Part shown: piece by piece, positions 1-6,216 of the stretch
Layout of the letters: every line of letters begins with the position of its first letter
Position numbering within the stretch: the first letter of the stretch is position 1
NCBI GenBank assembly: GCA_035525055.1
Contig: DATLEZ010000006.1
Location: 1-9,268, forward strand
Length of the DNA stretch: 9,268 nt
Origin: DATEEG01 sp035525055
GTDB taxonomy: Bacteria; Actinomycetota; Acidimicrobiia; Spongiisociales; ZC4RG35
Reading direction: 5' to 3'
Program-made: the position numbers and the translations under genes
Notes under the pieces: model-generated
Database searches by the model: none
What the model saw: the letters and a program-made list of their open reading frames with translations, nothing else
Told to the model about the DNA's origin: nothing

Positions 1-860
1 GACAGAGAGATGTGCCATCGCCGCCAGAACTCGGTGATGCTCTTGGCCATGTAGGGCTGGCGGAAGTTGTGGACGAGTTCCACTCCCAACAGTTTCGCCG
101 ACCCGCGAGCCATGTCGGTGTATCCGGCGAAGTCGCCATAGATCTGCAGCGAGAACGCTACGACACCAACCACGAGTGCCAGCCTCGACTGGTCTGAGGG
201 ATCAGCGAAGACCGCGTCGGCGTATGGAGCGACGGCGTCGGCGATCGCCATCTTGCGGAAGATGCCCCTGCCGATCAGCCACAGCCCATCGCGGATCTGT
301 TCCCGGGCGGTGGGCCGGTCGAGGTCCCAGAGCTGGGGAATCAGCCGGTGAGCGCGCTCGATCGGGCCGGCGACGAGTTGGGGGAAGAACGCCACGTAGG
401 TGGCGAAGACATCCAACCTTCGTTCGGGTTCGATCGTGCCTCGATACACGTCGATGGTGTAGGCGAGGGTCTGGAAGGTGTAGAAGGAGATGCCGACGGG
501 CAGCAGGATCCCGAGCGTCCCGAGATGACCTTCCAGTCCGACCCGACCCAGCAACACCACCGCCGAATCCACGAAGAAGTCCCAGTACTTGAAAAAGCCG
601 AGGATGCCGAGGTTGGTCACCACGCTCACACCGACGAGGCGCCGACGCCCGCGCTCACCGGCTCTCGGGATGGCGCGGGCGACAACGTAGTCGACGCCGG
701 TGCTGACCCAGATGAGCGCCAGGAATCGCCAATCCCACGCCGCATAGAAGAGATACGAGGCGCCGAGCAAGAACCACAGCCGCATCCCGCCCCGTAGCAG
801 GTTGAATCCGAGGACGACCACCGGCAAAAAGGCGGCGTACGCCCACGAGGTGAAGATCAC
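1..860 (-). CDS. MBOAT family O-acyltransferase, AlgI-like (3' end outside window)
   Basis: This is a multi-pass membrane enzyme of the MBOAT/AlgI/DltB class, which transfers acyl groups across the membrane to extracellular polysaccharides or other surface polymers. The frame is open for 286 codons from GTG at 860 to the left edge; family members are usually about 450-500 residues, so roughly 60% is present. Visible motifs in order are a hydrophobic N-terminus with LFYAAWDWRFL (37-47), FFKYWDFF (89-96), PVGISFYTFQTLAYTIDVYR (121-140), FFPQLVAGPIERAHRLIPQ (about 155-175), YGDFAGYTDMARG (241-253), NFRQPYMAKSITEFWRRWHISL (265-286). His283 is the first of the two conserved histidines of the family; the second, usually taken as catalytic, lies beyond the window. 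The GTG start shares GTGA with the stop of the small upstream ORF, implying translational coupling. Alginate itself is unlikely in this setting; the true acceptor cannot be told from the sequence. The family call is secure. Confidence 0.95.
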   Translation of the reverse strand, partial: MIFTSWAYAAFLPVVVLGFNLLRGGMRLWFLLGASYLFYAAWDWRFLALIWVSTGVDYVVARAIPRAGERGRRRLVGVSVVTNLGILGFFKYWDFFVDSAVVLLGRVGLEGHLGTLGILLPVGISFYTFQTLAYTIDVYRGTIEPERRLDVFATYVAFFPQLVAGPIERAHRLIPQLWDLDRPTAREQIRDGLWLIGRGIFRKMAIADAVAPYADAVFADPSDQSRLALVVGVVAFSLQIYGDFAGYTDMARGSAKLLGVELVHNFRQPYMAKSITEFWRRWHISL

Positions 861-1087
861 CGGGGGACCGACTCTTGGTCTGGGCCCGCCCACGGCTCGG
901 CGGCGACGGGGTAGTCGAGATTCGCTCGGGCACGGTCGAGCACCTCGGCGGAGATCTCGGATTCGTGACGGGCCTCGCAGCCGATGAAGAACTCCGCCCG
1001 CGGAGCCGACTTGGAGAACCAAGCCACCTCGGACTGGCGGTCGGTGTGGGGGGTCACGAACTGCGGTTGGAAGGCGAGTGCGGCCAT
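857..1087 (-). CDS. Small hypothetical protein coupled to the MBOAT gene; possibly 5'-frameshifted
   Basis: I do not recognise this 76-residue protein. It starts at ATG 1087 with a hydrophobic stretch (MAALAFQPQFV) and continues as a soluble, charged domain containing AEFFIGCEARHESE, ending in TGA whose first bases overlap the MBOAT GTG start. Codons are strongly biased to G/C in the third position, supporting real coding, and the overlap argues that it is expressed with the MBOAT gene. No clear ribosome binding site precedes the ATG. Just upstream, another minus frame starting at ATG 1164 gives a hydrophilic leader followed by ADVVIV. One extra base near 1095-1100 would join that to VLVMAALAFQPQ and make a continuous signal-anchor helix. 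The native protein may therefore be about 100 residues, starting near 1164 with one N-terminal membrane helix, and the present form may reflect a one-base deletion or a sequencing error. Function unknown. Confidence 0.55.
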   Translation of the reverse strand: MAALAFQPQFVTPHTDRQSEVAWFSKSAPRAEFFIGCEARHESEISAEVLDRARANLDYPVAAEPWAGPDQESVPR

Positions 1088-1179
1088 GACCAGGACACGA
1101 TGACGACGTCAGCAGTGGAAGGGCGGTCGCACCTGCTGTCCGAGGCTTTCATGTCGTCTTGCATCCTGGTGCGTCAGGT

Positions 1180-1205
1180 GCCGGACGTCCGGCTTTGTGC
1201 CGGAC
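1180..1205 (-). terminator. Inverted-repeat cluster directly after the decarboxylase stop codon; candidate terminator
   Basis: Three 7-base units lie here: GCCGGAC at 1180-1186, its complement GTCCGGC at 1187-1193, and GCCGGAC again at 1199-1205. The second and third form a perfect 7-bp hairpin with a 5-base loop. The first and second form a 14-base perfect palindrome. The hairpin touches the stop codon of the gene ending at 1206. There is no T-run after it on the minus strand, so it is not a classical intrinsic terminator, but U-poor hairpins at gene ends are common in actinobacteria. It could also be a protein-binding site. Confidence 0.4.
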
Positions 1206-2168
1206 TCAGCCCGTCAACGTACGGAAGTAGTCGAGCGTGCGGGACAGGCCGTCGGTGAGCCCGATCTCGGGCTCCCATCCCAACAGCTCCGTGGCGCGTG
1301 CGATGTCGGGGCGTCGGACCATTGGATCATCCGCCGGACGAGGGAGGAATTGGATCTCGGACGTGCTTCCGGCCAGGTCACGGATCGTCTCGGCCAACTC
1401 CAGCACCGTGATCTCGTCGGGATTGCCGATGTTCACCGGAACGGTCACCTCGGAGAGCGCCAGCAGCAGCATGCCTCGGACCAGGTCGTCGACGTAACAC
1501 AGTGATCTGGTCTGGCTGCCGTCGCCGTGGACGGGAATCGGTTCGCCACGCAGAGCCGCCACGCAGAACGCCGGCACCGCTCTGCCGTCGTCTGGCCGCA
1601 TTCGGGGGCCGTGGGTGTTGAAGATCCTCACGATTCGTGTGCGAAGTCCGTGCGCCCGGTGGTACGCCATCGTCAGCGCCTCCCCGAAGCGCTTTCCCTC
1701 GTCATAGACACCGCGGACGCCGATGGGGTTGACGTTCCCCCAATAGGTTTCCGGTTGCGGATTGACCAGGGGATCCCCGTAGACCTCCGACGTCGACGCC
1801 TGAAGAAACATCGCGCCCTTGGCGAGAGCCAGTCCGAGAGCGTTGTGCGTGCCGAGCGATCCGATCTTGAGGATCTCGATGGGCCAGCGTTCGAAGTCGA
1901 CCGGCGAGGCCGGACTCGCATAGTTGAACACGTAGTCGACCTCTCCATCGATGGAGATGAACTGGCGGATGTCGTGTTCGACGATCTCGAGCCCTTGGTT
2001 CACCAACGGCCGGACGTTGGCGTCGCTCCCGGTGAGGAAGCTGTCGACGCAGACCACATCGGCGCCAGCGGCGATCAACGTTTCACAGATGTGTGACCCG
2101 AGGAATCCGGCGCCTCCGAGGACAACGACCCGCGCCCCATCGAACGCCTGCAACCGATTCACCGCCAT
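1206..2168 (-). CDS. UDP-glucuronate decarboxylase-type NAD-dependent epimerase/dehydratase (UDP-xylose synthase family)
   Basis: This is a cytoplasmic extended short-chain dehydrogenase, most likely converting UDP-glucuronate to UDP-xylose with bound NAD. The 320 residues match the full length of the bacterial family. Visible motifs are the Rossmann glycine motif GGAGFLGSH (18-26), acidic Asp42 closing the second strand (NAD preference), ASPASP (84-89), the catalytic stretch STSEVYGDP (125-133), ETYWGNVNPIG (140-150), the YDEGK active-site Tyr155/Lys159 pair, FNTHGPRM (183-190) and GDGSQTRSLCYVDD (215-228). The ETYWGNVNPIG and GDGSQTRS combination is typical of UDP-glucuronate decarboxylases and argues against a dTDP-glucose dehydratase. 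It would supply a pentose donor to glycosyltransferases nearby (inference). ATG 2168 lacks a Shine-Dalgarno sequence; TAGCGT at 2182-2177, eight bases upstream on the minus strand, resembles an actinobacterial -10 box, so the message could be leaderless (weak). Related enzymes making other UDP-sugars are the main alternative. Confidence 0.9.
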   Translation of the reverse strand: MAVNRLQAFDGARVVVLGGAGFLGSHICETLIAAGADVVCVDSFLTGSDANVRPLVNQGLEIVEHDIRQFISIDGEVDYVFNYASPASPVDFERWPIEILKIGSLGTHNALGLALAKGAMFLQASTSEVYGDPLVNPQPETYWGNVNPIGVRGVYDEGKRFGEALTMAYHRAHGLRTRIVRIFNTHGPRMRPDDGRAVPAFCVAALRGEPIPVHGDGSQTRSLCYVDDLVRGMLLLALSEVTVPVNIGNPDEITVLELAETIRDLAGSTSEIQFLPRPADDPMVRRPDIARATELLGWEPEIGLTDGLSRTLDYFRTLTG

Positions 2169-2264
2169 GAATTTCTACGCTAGCGGTTGGAAGCTGCCGA
2201 TCAGATAGCAGCGTCGACACGAGATGAGGGCGATGAGCATCGCGAACTGCAACCTGGGGCGTCT

Positions 2265-2281
2265 TGGGAATCCCATTCCCA
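2265..2281 (+). promoter_or_regulatory. 7-bp inverted repeat in the divergent promoter region
   Basis: TGGGAAT and ATTCCCA flank a 3-base CCC spacer, giving a perfect 7-bp dyad ending about 18 bases before the GTG start at 2300. It sits in the 131-base divergent region between the decarboxylase (minus) and a glycosyltransferase (plus), the only non-coding stretch from which both can be transcribed. It could be an operator or an RNA hairpin in the leader of the plus-strand gene. No convincing -35/-10 pair could be read for the plus gene. Confidence 0.35.
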
Positions 2282-2299
2282 GCCTGACGGAACGGTCGC

Positions 2300-3082
2300 G
2301 TGCATTCGACGGCGGCACGCATGGGTGACACTGCCCCCCGGTCGACCGTGTGGCTGGTGCTCCCGGCGTTCAACGAGGAGGCGTCCCTTCCTGATCTGCT
2401 GGATCGGGTGGAGGATGCCATGGCCGACGCTCGCCTCACCTACGAGGTCCTCGTTGTCGACGACGGTTCCACCGACGGCACCGCCGCCGTTGTCCGGGCC
2501 CACGCCGACTCGATGCCCATTCGGCTCTTCGAGCACAACGTGAACATGGGTCTGGGAGCGAGCATCCGCGACGGCCTGATGGCGGCCAGCGATGCGGCCT
2601 CTCCGAAGGACATCCTCGTCACCCTCGACGCAGACAACACCCACACTCCGGAACTGATCCTGCGGATGGTGCGGATGGTTCGGGAAGGCCATGACGTGGT
2701 GATTGCTTCCCGGTATCGGGCGGGCAGCCGGGTTCGAGGCGTGCCGTTTCTTCGTAGCGTCCTGAGCTTGGCGGCCAGCTTCCTGTTACGGGTCCTGTTC
2801 CCGATCAAGGGTGTGAAGGACTACACGAGTGGCTATCGGGCCTATCGGGCGGCGGTCCTCCAGGACGTGATCGCCCGGGAAGGCACCAATTTCTTCCAGC
2901 AAGGCGGTTTTCAGGTGATGGTCGACATCCTCCTCCAGTTGCGCCGCAACCCCGAGCTCATCTTTGGGGAAGCACCGATGATCCTTCGCTACGACTTGAA
3001 GGAGGGCGCTTCGAAGATGGACATCGGCGCCACGATTCGCGACACGCTCCGATTGGTCGTCCGCCGGCGAATGAAGGGGTAG
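2300..3082 (+). CDS. Family 2 glycosyltransferase, DPM1-like (polyprenyl-phosphate sugar synthase type)
   Basis: This is a GT-A fold enzyme that likely transfers a sugar from a nucleotide donor to polyprenyl phosphate at the inner membrane face. The 260 residues show the family's N-terminal strand WLVLPAFNEE (18-27), VVDDGSTDGT (52-61), the NMGLGASIRDGL acceptor-region stretch (82-93), the metal-binding DAD at 110-112 (LVTLDADNTH), IASRYRAGS, a short hydrophobic patch near LRSVLSLAASFLLRVLF, the DYTSGYRAYR segment and the late YDLKEGASKM motif seen in DPM1 relatives. It has no C-terminal pair of membrane helices, unlike the second GT2 in this window, so it is the catalytic-domain-only type. 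The start is uncertain: GTG 2300 gives this length, ATG 2321 (Met8) is equally good, and neither has a strong Shine-Dalgarno. The gene stands alone on the plus strand and converges with the membrane-protein gene ending at 3120. The sugar is not predictable. Confidence 0.88.
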   Translation: MHSTAARMGDTAPRSTVWLVLPAFNEEASLPDLLDRVEDAMADARLTYEVLVVDDGSTDGTAAVVRAHADSMPIRLFEHNVNMGLGASIRDGLMAASDAASPKDILVTLDADNTHTPELILRMVRMVREGHDVVIASRYRAGSRVRGVPFLRSVLSLAASFLLRVLFPIKGVKDYTSGYRAYRAAVLQDVIAREGTNFFQQGGFQVMVDILLQLRRNPELIFGEAPMILRYDLKEGASKMDIGATIRDTLRLVVRRRMKG

Positions 3083-3119
3083 CCCCTGGATCTGGGCGTG
3101 GAAGTCCAGGATCAACACC

Positions 3120-4256
3120 TCAGACAGCCGCGCTACTGGCGGATGGTCTGCGGCGCACCACATCGAGCAAGTGATCGATTCCCCAGATCGCTGCGATGGG
3201 AGCTACCAGAATTCCCCAATATGGGCGGTCGATTATCAACCCGACGAGTGGTAGTCCCAGAACGGACATGTCGAGCAAGCGTCGCGAACGCCACGTGCTT
3301 CGCACAGCCAAGAGCCAGAGTATTGGTCCGATGACGATCCCGGCAGGTAACGCGAAGCCCATCATCTCCAAGATCGTGAACGGGAGCTGTGTCTCGTCGA
3401 CGATCGGGGCTTGAGATGTGGTCGGCTCGATGAACTTGGCAGCGCTCATTGCGTGCAATACATACGCTCCGAGCGCAACTGCCGCACCGGTGAACCAGGG
3501 CGGGCGAGGCGCTCGACCAAGCACGGCCAGCAGAACTCCTGCAGCGAGCAACGGTGCGGCCAGCTCCCTGACGAGGACCGCGAGGACGGCGAGTCCGGCC
3601 GCCATCCACCAACGCTCCCGCCGGGCCATCACGAGTGCACCGAGGATCGGACCTACTGCCCAGAGCTCCGTGGTCATGAACTGTGCGGTCGACTGCCCCT
3701 CCTCGAGAACCACGCCGACTCCCAGGAGGTAGACGCTCACGAAGATGCCTAGCTCGGGGCGGGCGACGAGCCGAGTCGCCACGATCCCGGTGAGCCCTGC
3801 CACAGTCACGAACAGCCACCAGATAGCCTCTTCACTTGGCAGGAGCTGCCACAGGAGAAACGTCGTCGGCATTCGGAAAGCGCGTATTGTCTCCGTGATC
3901 GCGGCGCGCTGCGGGCCGTAGACGATGTCCTGGGCCGAGTCGTAGGCCGAGTAGTACCCCTCCCCATTGCGCATGTGTTCGACGGTTATCCGAAAAAGCG
4001 CTTGATCGATCATCTCGGCATCGCTGGGCACCGCTGCAGCAAGACCGAGGATCACGCAAACGACGAGGATTCCGAGAGCCGCCGCGATTTCGCGCTTTCG
4101 TCTATCGGGTCCATTTGCGGAGTGGCCGCGCACTTGACTGACTGAGTCGCCCACAGCTCTCGTACGGTATCGGCCCGTTGGAACGGACCGGGGATCTTCC
4201 GACGGCGTCGCAGTACCGCGTGATGGAGACCGCGCTACTGCCTCGGATGGCCGCAT
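3120..4256 (-). CDS. Polytopic membrane protein, possible GT-C-type glycosyltransferase
   Basis: This is an integral membrane protein of 378 residues from ATG 4256. The first 55 residues are polar and rich in Ser, Arg and Pro; the first hydrophobic helix is about 57-76. It is followed by an outward loop with VPSDAEMIDQALF, in which Asp79, Glu81 and Asp84 sit where GT-C enzymes carry catalytic or metal-binding acids. Further hydrophobic segments, about eight in total, follow, including those around WWLFVTVAGLTGIVA, IFVSVYLLGVGVV, MAAGLAVLAVLVREL, LLAAGVLLAVLG, FALPAGIVIGPILWLL and WGILVAPIAAIWGI. The loop pattern is reminiscent of GT87/DUF2029-like transferases, but no diagnostic motif was found, so the function is tentative. 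The long polar N-terminus may not be translated: GTG 4154 or GTG 4133 in the same frame would start just before the first helix, and TACCGT lies upstream of the former. No strong ribosome binding site marks any of them. Confidence 0.75.
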   Translation of the reverse strand: MRPSEAVARSPSRGTATPSEDPRSVPTGRYRTRAVGDSVSQVRGHSANGPDRRKREIAAALGILVVCVILGLAAAVPSDAEMIDQALFRITVEHMRNGEGYYSAYDSAQDIVYGPQRAAITETIRAFRMPTTFLLWQLLPSEEAIWWLFVTVAGLTGIVATRLVARPELGIFVSVYLLGVGVVLEEGQSTAQFMTTELWAVGPILGALVMARRERWWMAAGLAVLAVLVRELAAPLLAAGVLLAVLGRAPRPPWFTGAAVALGAYVLHAMSAAKFIEPTTSQAPIVDETQLPFTILEMMGFALPAGIVIGPILWLLAVRSTWRSRRLLDMSVLGLPLVGLIIDRPYWGILVAPIAAIWGIDHLLDVVRRRPSASSAAV

Positions 4257-4471
4257 TGACCAGAGTCACGAACCAGGCCAGCCCACTCGACCGCGACGTC
4301 GTTCGTGATGGCGGTTTCGCGCGTTCCGTCGGCATTTCGGACCTCGACCGCGCCGCACTCGACGCCCTCCAAGCGCGGCTCGCGGACGCCGAGTGTTCGC
4401 TCACGAACGCACCGGGACGCTCTACCGATTCGGCCGGTGCGATTGGTCCGGTGGCCGCCGGTCGACCTTAG
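4223..4471 (+). CDS. Doubtful small ORF between the membrane protein and methyltransferase genes
   Basis: ATG 4223 opens an 82-residue reading frame (extendable to TTG 4178) that ends at TAG 4471, overlapping the 3' end of the methyltransferase gene by 50 bases and the putative 5' end of the membrane-protein gene. It has a protein-like helical stretch, DLDRAALDALQARLADAE, but no ribosome binding site and no recognised domain. By my hand count, G+C is similar at codon positions one and three and high at position two, which is not a clear coding signal. The exactly antisense frame looks just as protein-like, and a hairpin lies inside. I list it only because the region is otherwise unexplained. 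Confidence 0.2.
   Translation: METALLPRMAALTRVTNQASPLDRDVVRDGGFARSVGISDLDRAALDALQARLADAECSLTNAPGRSTDSAGAIGPVAAGRP
4393..4410 (-). terminator. Hairpin after the methyltransferase gene; candidate terminator
   Basis: The arms GTGTTCG (4393-4399) and CGAACGC (4404-4410) form a 7-bp stem, one pair being G-U or its mismatch equivalent, around a 4-base loop. On the minus strand it begins 11 bases after the methyltransferase stop codon, a normal terminator position for the two-gene unit 4422-6105. There is no T-run, so the call rests on position and stem only. Confidence 0.35.
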
Positions 4472-5183
4472 CTGGTTGAGCTATGGCCAGGACAGAGGTT
4501 CCAAACAACGAGCGGAACGGCCCCCATTTGGTCTCGAAACGAAGCGTGCGGCCCGCGAGCTCGTTCAGCCACGTCGGCGGAGCGACGCTGACTCCTGGCT
4601 CTCGCTCACCTCGCAATCTCTCCGCCATCATCTGCACCAGTCGCGGGGCCACGAGGGCACCGAATAGATATCGGATCGAAGTCGCGTTCCAGCCGCCGCT
4701 TGAAAGCTGCGCTCTCAGGACTCGACGGTCATAGCGGCGAACATGGTCGTTGATCTCGTCGTGTCGCGTCCAGAGCCACTGATGAGCGGGTACGGTCGCG
4801 ATCAAGATTCCGTCGTCGTCGATCCACTCACGCACCAGCCGGAGCACTTGCTCTGGGTCTCGGAGATGCTCCAGCACGTCGAGCATCAGAATCACGGCAA
4901 AGGTGTCACCGCCGAGATCGGCATCCTGGACTCGCACTCGGACAATGCGTTCCGCGATCGCGCTCCCCTCAACCAGATCATCATTGGGCTCGATTCCCGC
5001 CACTCGATACCACTCAGACAGGTACTCGATAGTGGCACCGGATCCACAGCCGATGTCCAGCACCGACACCGGCGCATCCCCGAACTGGGCGCGTATTTGG
5101 TCTCGCACGATCTCCCGCCGAATGCGCCACCAGAAGTGTGTTCGCTCGAGATCAGGATACTTCTGAACCCACGACTCATCCAT
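4422..5183 (-). CDS. Class I SAM-dependent methyltransferase
   Basis: This is a soluble Rossmann-fold methyltransferase of 253 residues using S-adenosylmethionine. The N-terminus carries ERTHFWWRIRRE (13-24), common in methyltransferases of surface-polysaccharide clusters. Motif I is VLDIGCGSG (41-49), the acidic residue after the second strand is Glu65 in GIEPND, and the later motif is LMLDVLEHLRDP (99-110). ATVPAHQWLW and the downstream HDEINDHVRRY stretch complete the pattern of the Methyltransf_11/23 type. The last ten or so residues are polar and probably disordered. Its ATG at 5183 overlaps the end of the upstream glycosyltransferase by 8 bases, so the two are translationally coupled and probably act on the same product. 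Methylation of a sugar or lipid-linked glycan is likely from context; the substrate is unknown. Confidence 0.9.
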   Translation of the reverse strand: MDESWVQKYPDLERTHFWWRIRREIVRDQIRAQFGDAPVSVLDIGCGSGATIEYLSEWYRVAGIEPNDDLVEGSAIAERIVRVRVQDADLGGDTFAVILMLDVLEHLRDPEQVLRLVREWIDDDGILIATVPAHQWLWTRHDEINDHVRRYDRRVLRAQLSSGGWNATSIRYLFGALVAPRLVQMMAERLRGEREPGVSVAPPTWLNELAGRTLRFETKWGPFRSLFGTSVLAIAQPAKVDRRPPDQSHRPNR

Positions 5184-6105
5184 CGTGGCGTTCGACGATC
5201 TCCTCGACGATGTATGAGGGCCGCTGCTTCACTTCGAGATAGATCCGACCCACATATTCGCCAACTATCCCCAGCATTATTAGCACCGTTCCATTGAGAG
5301 CGAGCGACAGAAGTGCGAGAGACGCAAAGCCTTCGGGCGGTTGCCCTGTAATGAGTCGATCGACAAGTACATAGATGCCGAAGCCAGACGTTGCCGCGAG
5401 TATTGCGATCCCGGCAAGTATCGAGAGCCTGAGGGGCATGATCGAGAATCCCAGGAGCCCGTCCAGAGACAATCGAACAAGCGCTCGGACCGTGTACTTA
5501 CTCGTCCCTGCCGCGCGCGCATGACGTGTGACTTCGATGCCGGTCTGGCGGAATCCCACCCAAGCACGTAACCCGCGCACGTAGCGAAGGTGCTCTGGTA
5601 AGCGATTGACTTCATCAAGTACTCTGCGAGACATCAGCCCGAAGTCCCCTGCGTCAACTGGTAATTGGATGTCGCTGACACGGGCGCCTACTCGATAGTG
5701 CATCCAATAAGCCATGCGCTTCCACAGGTTTTCTGCGCGATCACGCCGGATTGCGTAGACGACATCAAACCCCTCATCATGCTTCGCGATCATGGCGGGT
5801 ATCGTGTTGGGGTCGTCCTGCATATCACCATCCATCACGACAATGATGTCCCCGCGTGCGATCTCGAGCCCGGCGGTCACCGCGGATTGATGACCAAAAT
5901 TGCGCGATAGGAAGACTGCCTTGACACGGTTGTCCCTGGCGACCCAGCCTCGTAGCTTCTCGCGCGTATCGTCCGTGCTCCCGTCATCAACCACCACGAC
6001 CTCGGCATCGTTCGACGGCAACCGATCGAGTACGCCGAGGAGTGTGGTGATGAGATGATCAACAACCTCGTCCTCGTCGAGGACGGGAATCACAACCGAA
6101 AGCAC
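5176..6105 (-). CDS. Family 2 glycosyltransferase with C-terminal membrane helices, GtrB/ArnC-like
   Basis: This inner-membrane enzyme likely makes a polyprenyl-phosphate-linked sugar from a nucleotide sugar. It has 309 residues, the usual size for GtrB/ArnC/DPM1-type proteins with two membrane helices. Motifs are LSVVIPVLDEDEVV (2-15), VVVVDDGSTDDT (36-47), the family signature LSRNFGHQSAVTAGL (66-80), metal-binding DGD (92-94) in MDGDMQDDP, YAIRRDRAE, and DAGDFGLMSRRVLDEV. Two hydrophobic hairpin segments follow at about 222-250 and 262-290, and the protein ends with the characteristic GEYVGRIYLEVKQRPSYIVE tail. GTG 6105 is chosen because it places the SVVIP strand at the N-terminus as in the family; a run of six G residues lies 10 bases upstream. 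It is the first gene of a unit with the methyltransferase. Its product could be the donor for the divergent GT-C protein (inference). Confidence 0.93.
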   Translation of the reverse strand: MLSVVIPVLDEDEVVDHLITTLLGVLDRLPSNDAEVVVVDDGSTDDTREKLRGWVARDNRVKAVFLSRNFGHQSAVTAGLEIARGDIIVVMDGDMQDDPNTIPAMIAKHDEGFDVVYAIRRDRAENLWKRMAYWMHYRVGARVSDIQLPVDAGDFGLMSRRVLDEVNRLPEHLRYVRGLRAWVGFRQTGIEVTRHARAAGTSKYTVRALVRLSLDGLLGFSIMPLRLSILAGIAILAATSGFGIYVLVDRLITGQPPEGFASLALLSLALNGTVLIMLGIVGEYVGRIYLEVKQRPSYIVEEIVERHDG

Positions 6106-6216
6106 GATGTACGAGCCCCCCGGGTTAGCATGTTGCGTCGTTATGTGGCACGTGCAAGCCCAGCGCTACTGCTGTCCAACTTCAATGCTCGTGCATCCAG
6201 TCGCAAACGATAACCG
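6106..6216. promoter_or_regulatory. Divergent intergenic region between a GtrB-like and a GT-C gene
   Basis: These 111 bases must hold the start signals of both the minus-strand glycosyltransferase-methyltransferase unit and the plus-strand GT-C gene. An 8-base palindrome GCACGTGC lies near 6147-6155. A short reading frame of 11 codons (ATG 6185 to TGA 6220) overlaps the GTG start at 6217 in the GTGA arrangement. No promoter pair of good quality could be read in either direction, so individual boxes are not claimed. Confidence 0.4.

Noticed and set aside
12..987. Several plus- and minus-strand ORFs of 60-150 codons across the left end
   Set aside because: The minus-strand MBOAT frame is open from 860 to the edge with all family motifs, so these are overlaps in other frames.
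1054..1164. ADVVIVSW at the N-terminus of a minus-strand frame, resembling the start of a family 2 glycosyltransferase
   Set aside because: Only about eight residues match before the frame ends; the signal-anchor explanation by a one-base shift fits better.
1527..2096. Plus-strand reading frame of 189 codons opposite the decarboxylase
   Set aside because: It is antisense to the catalytic core of a full-length enzyme and has the Arg/Val/Asp-rich composition of a shadow frame.
3085..3110. CCTGGA/TCCAGG inverted repeat between the convergent genes ending at 3082 and 3120
   Set aside because: A 6-bp stem with a 14-base loop and no T-run is too weak to call a terminator.
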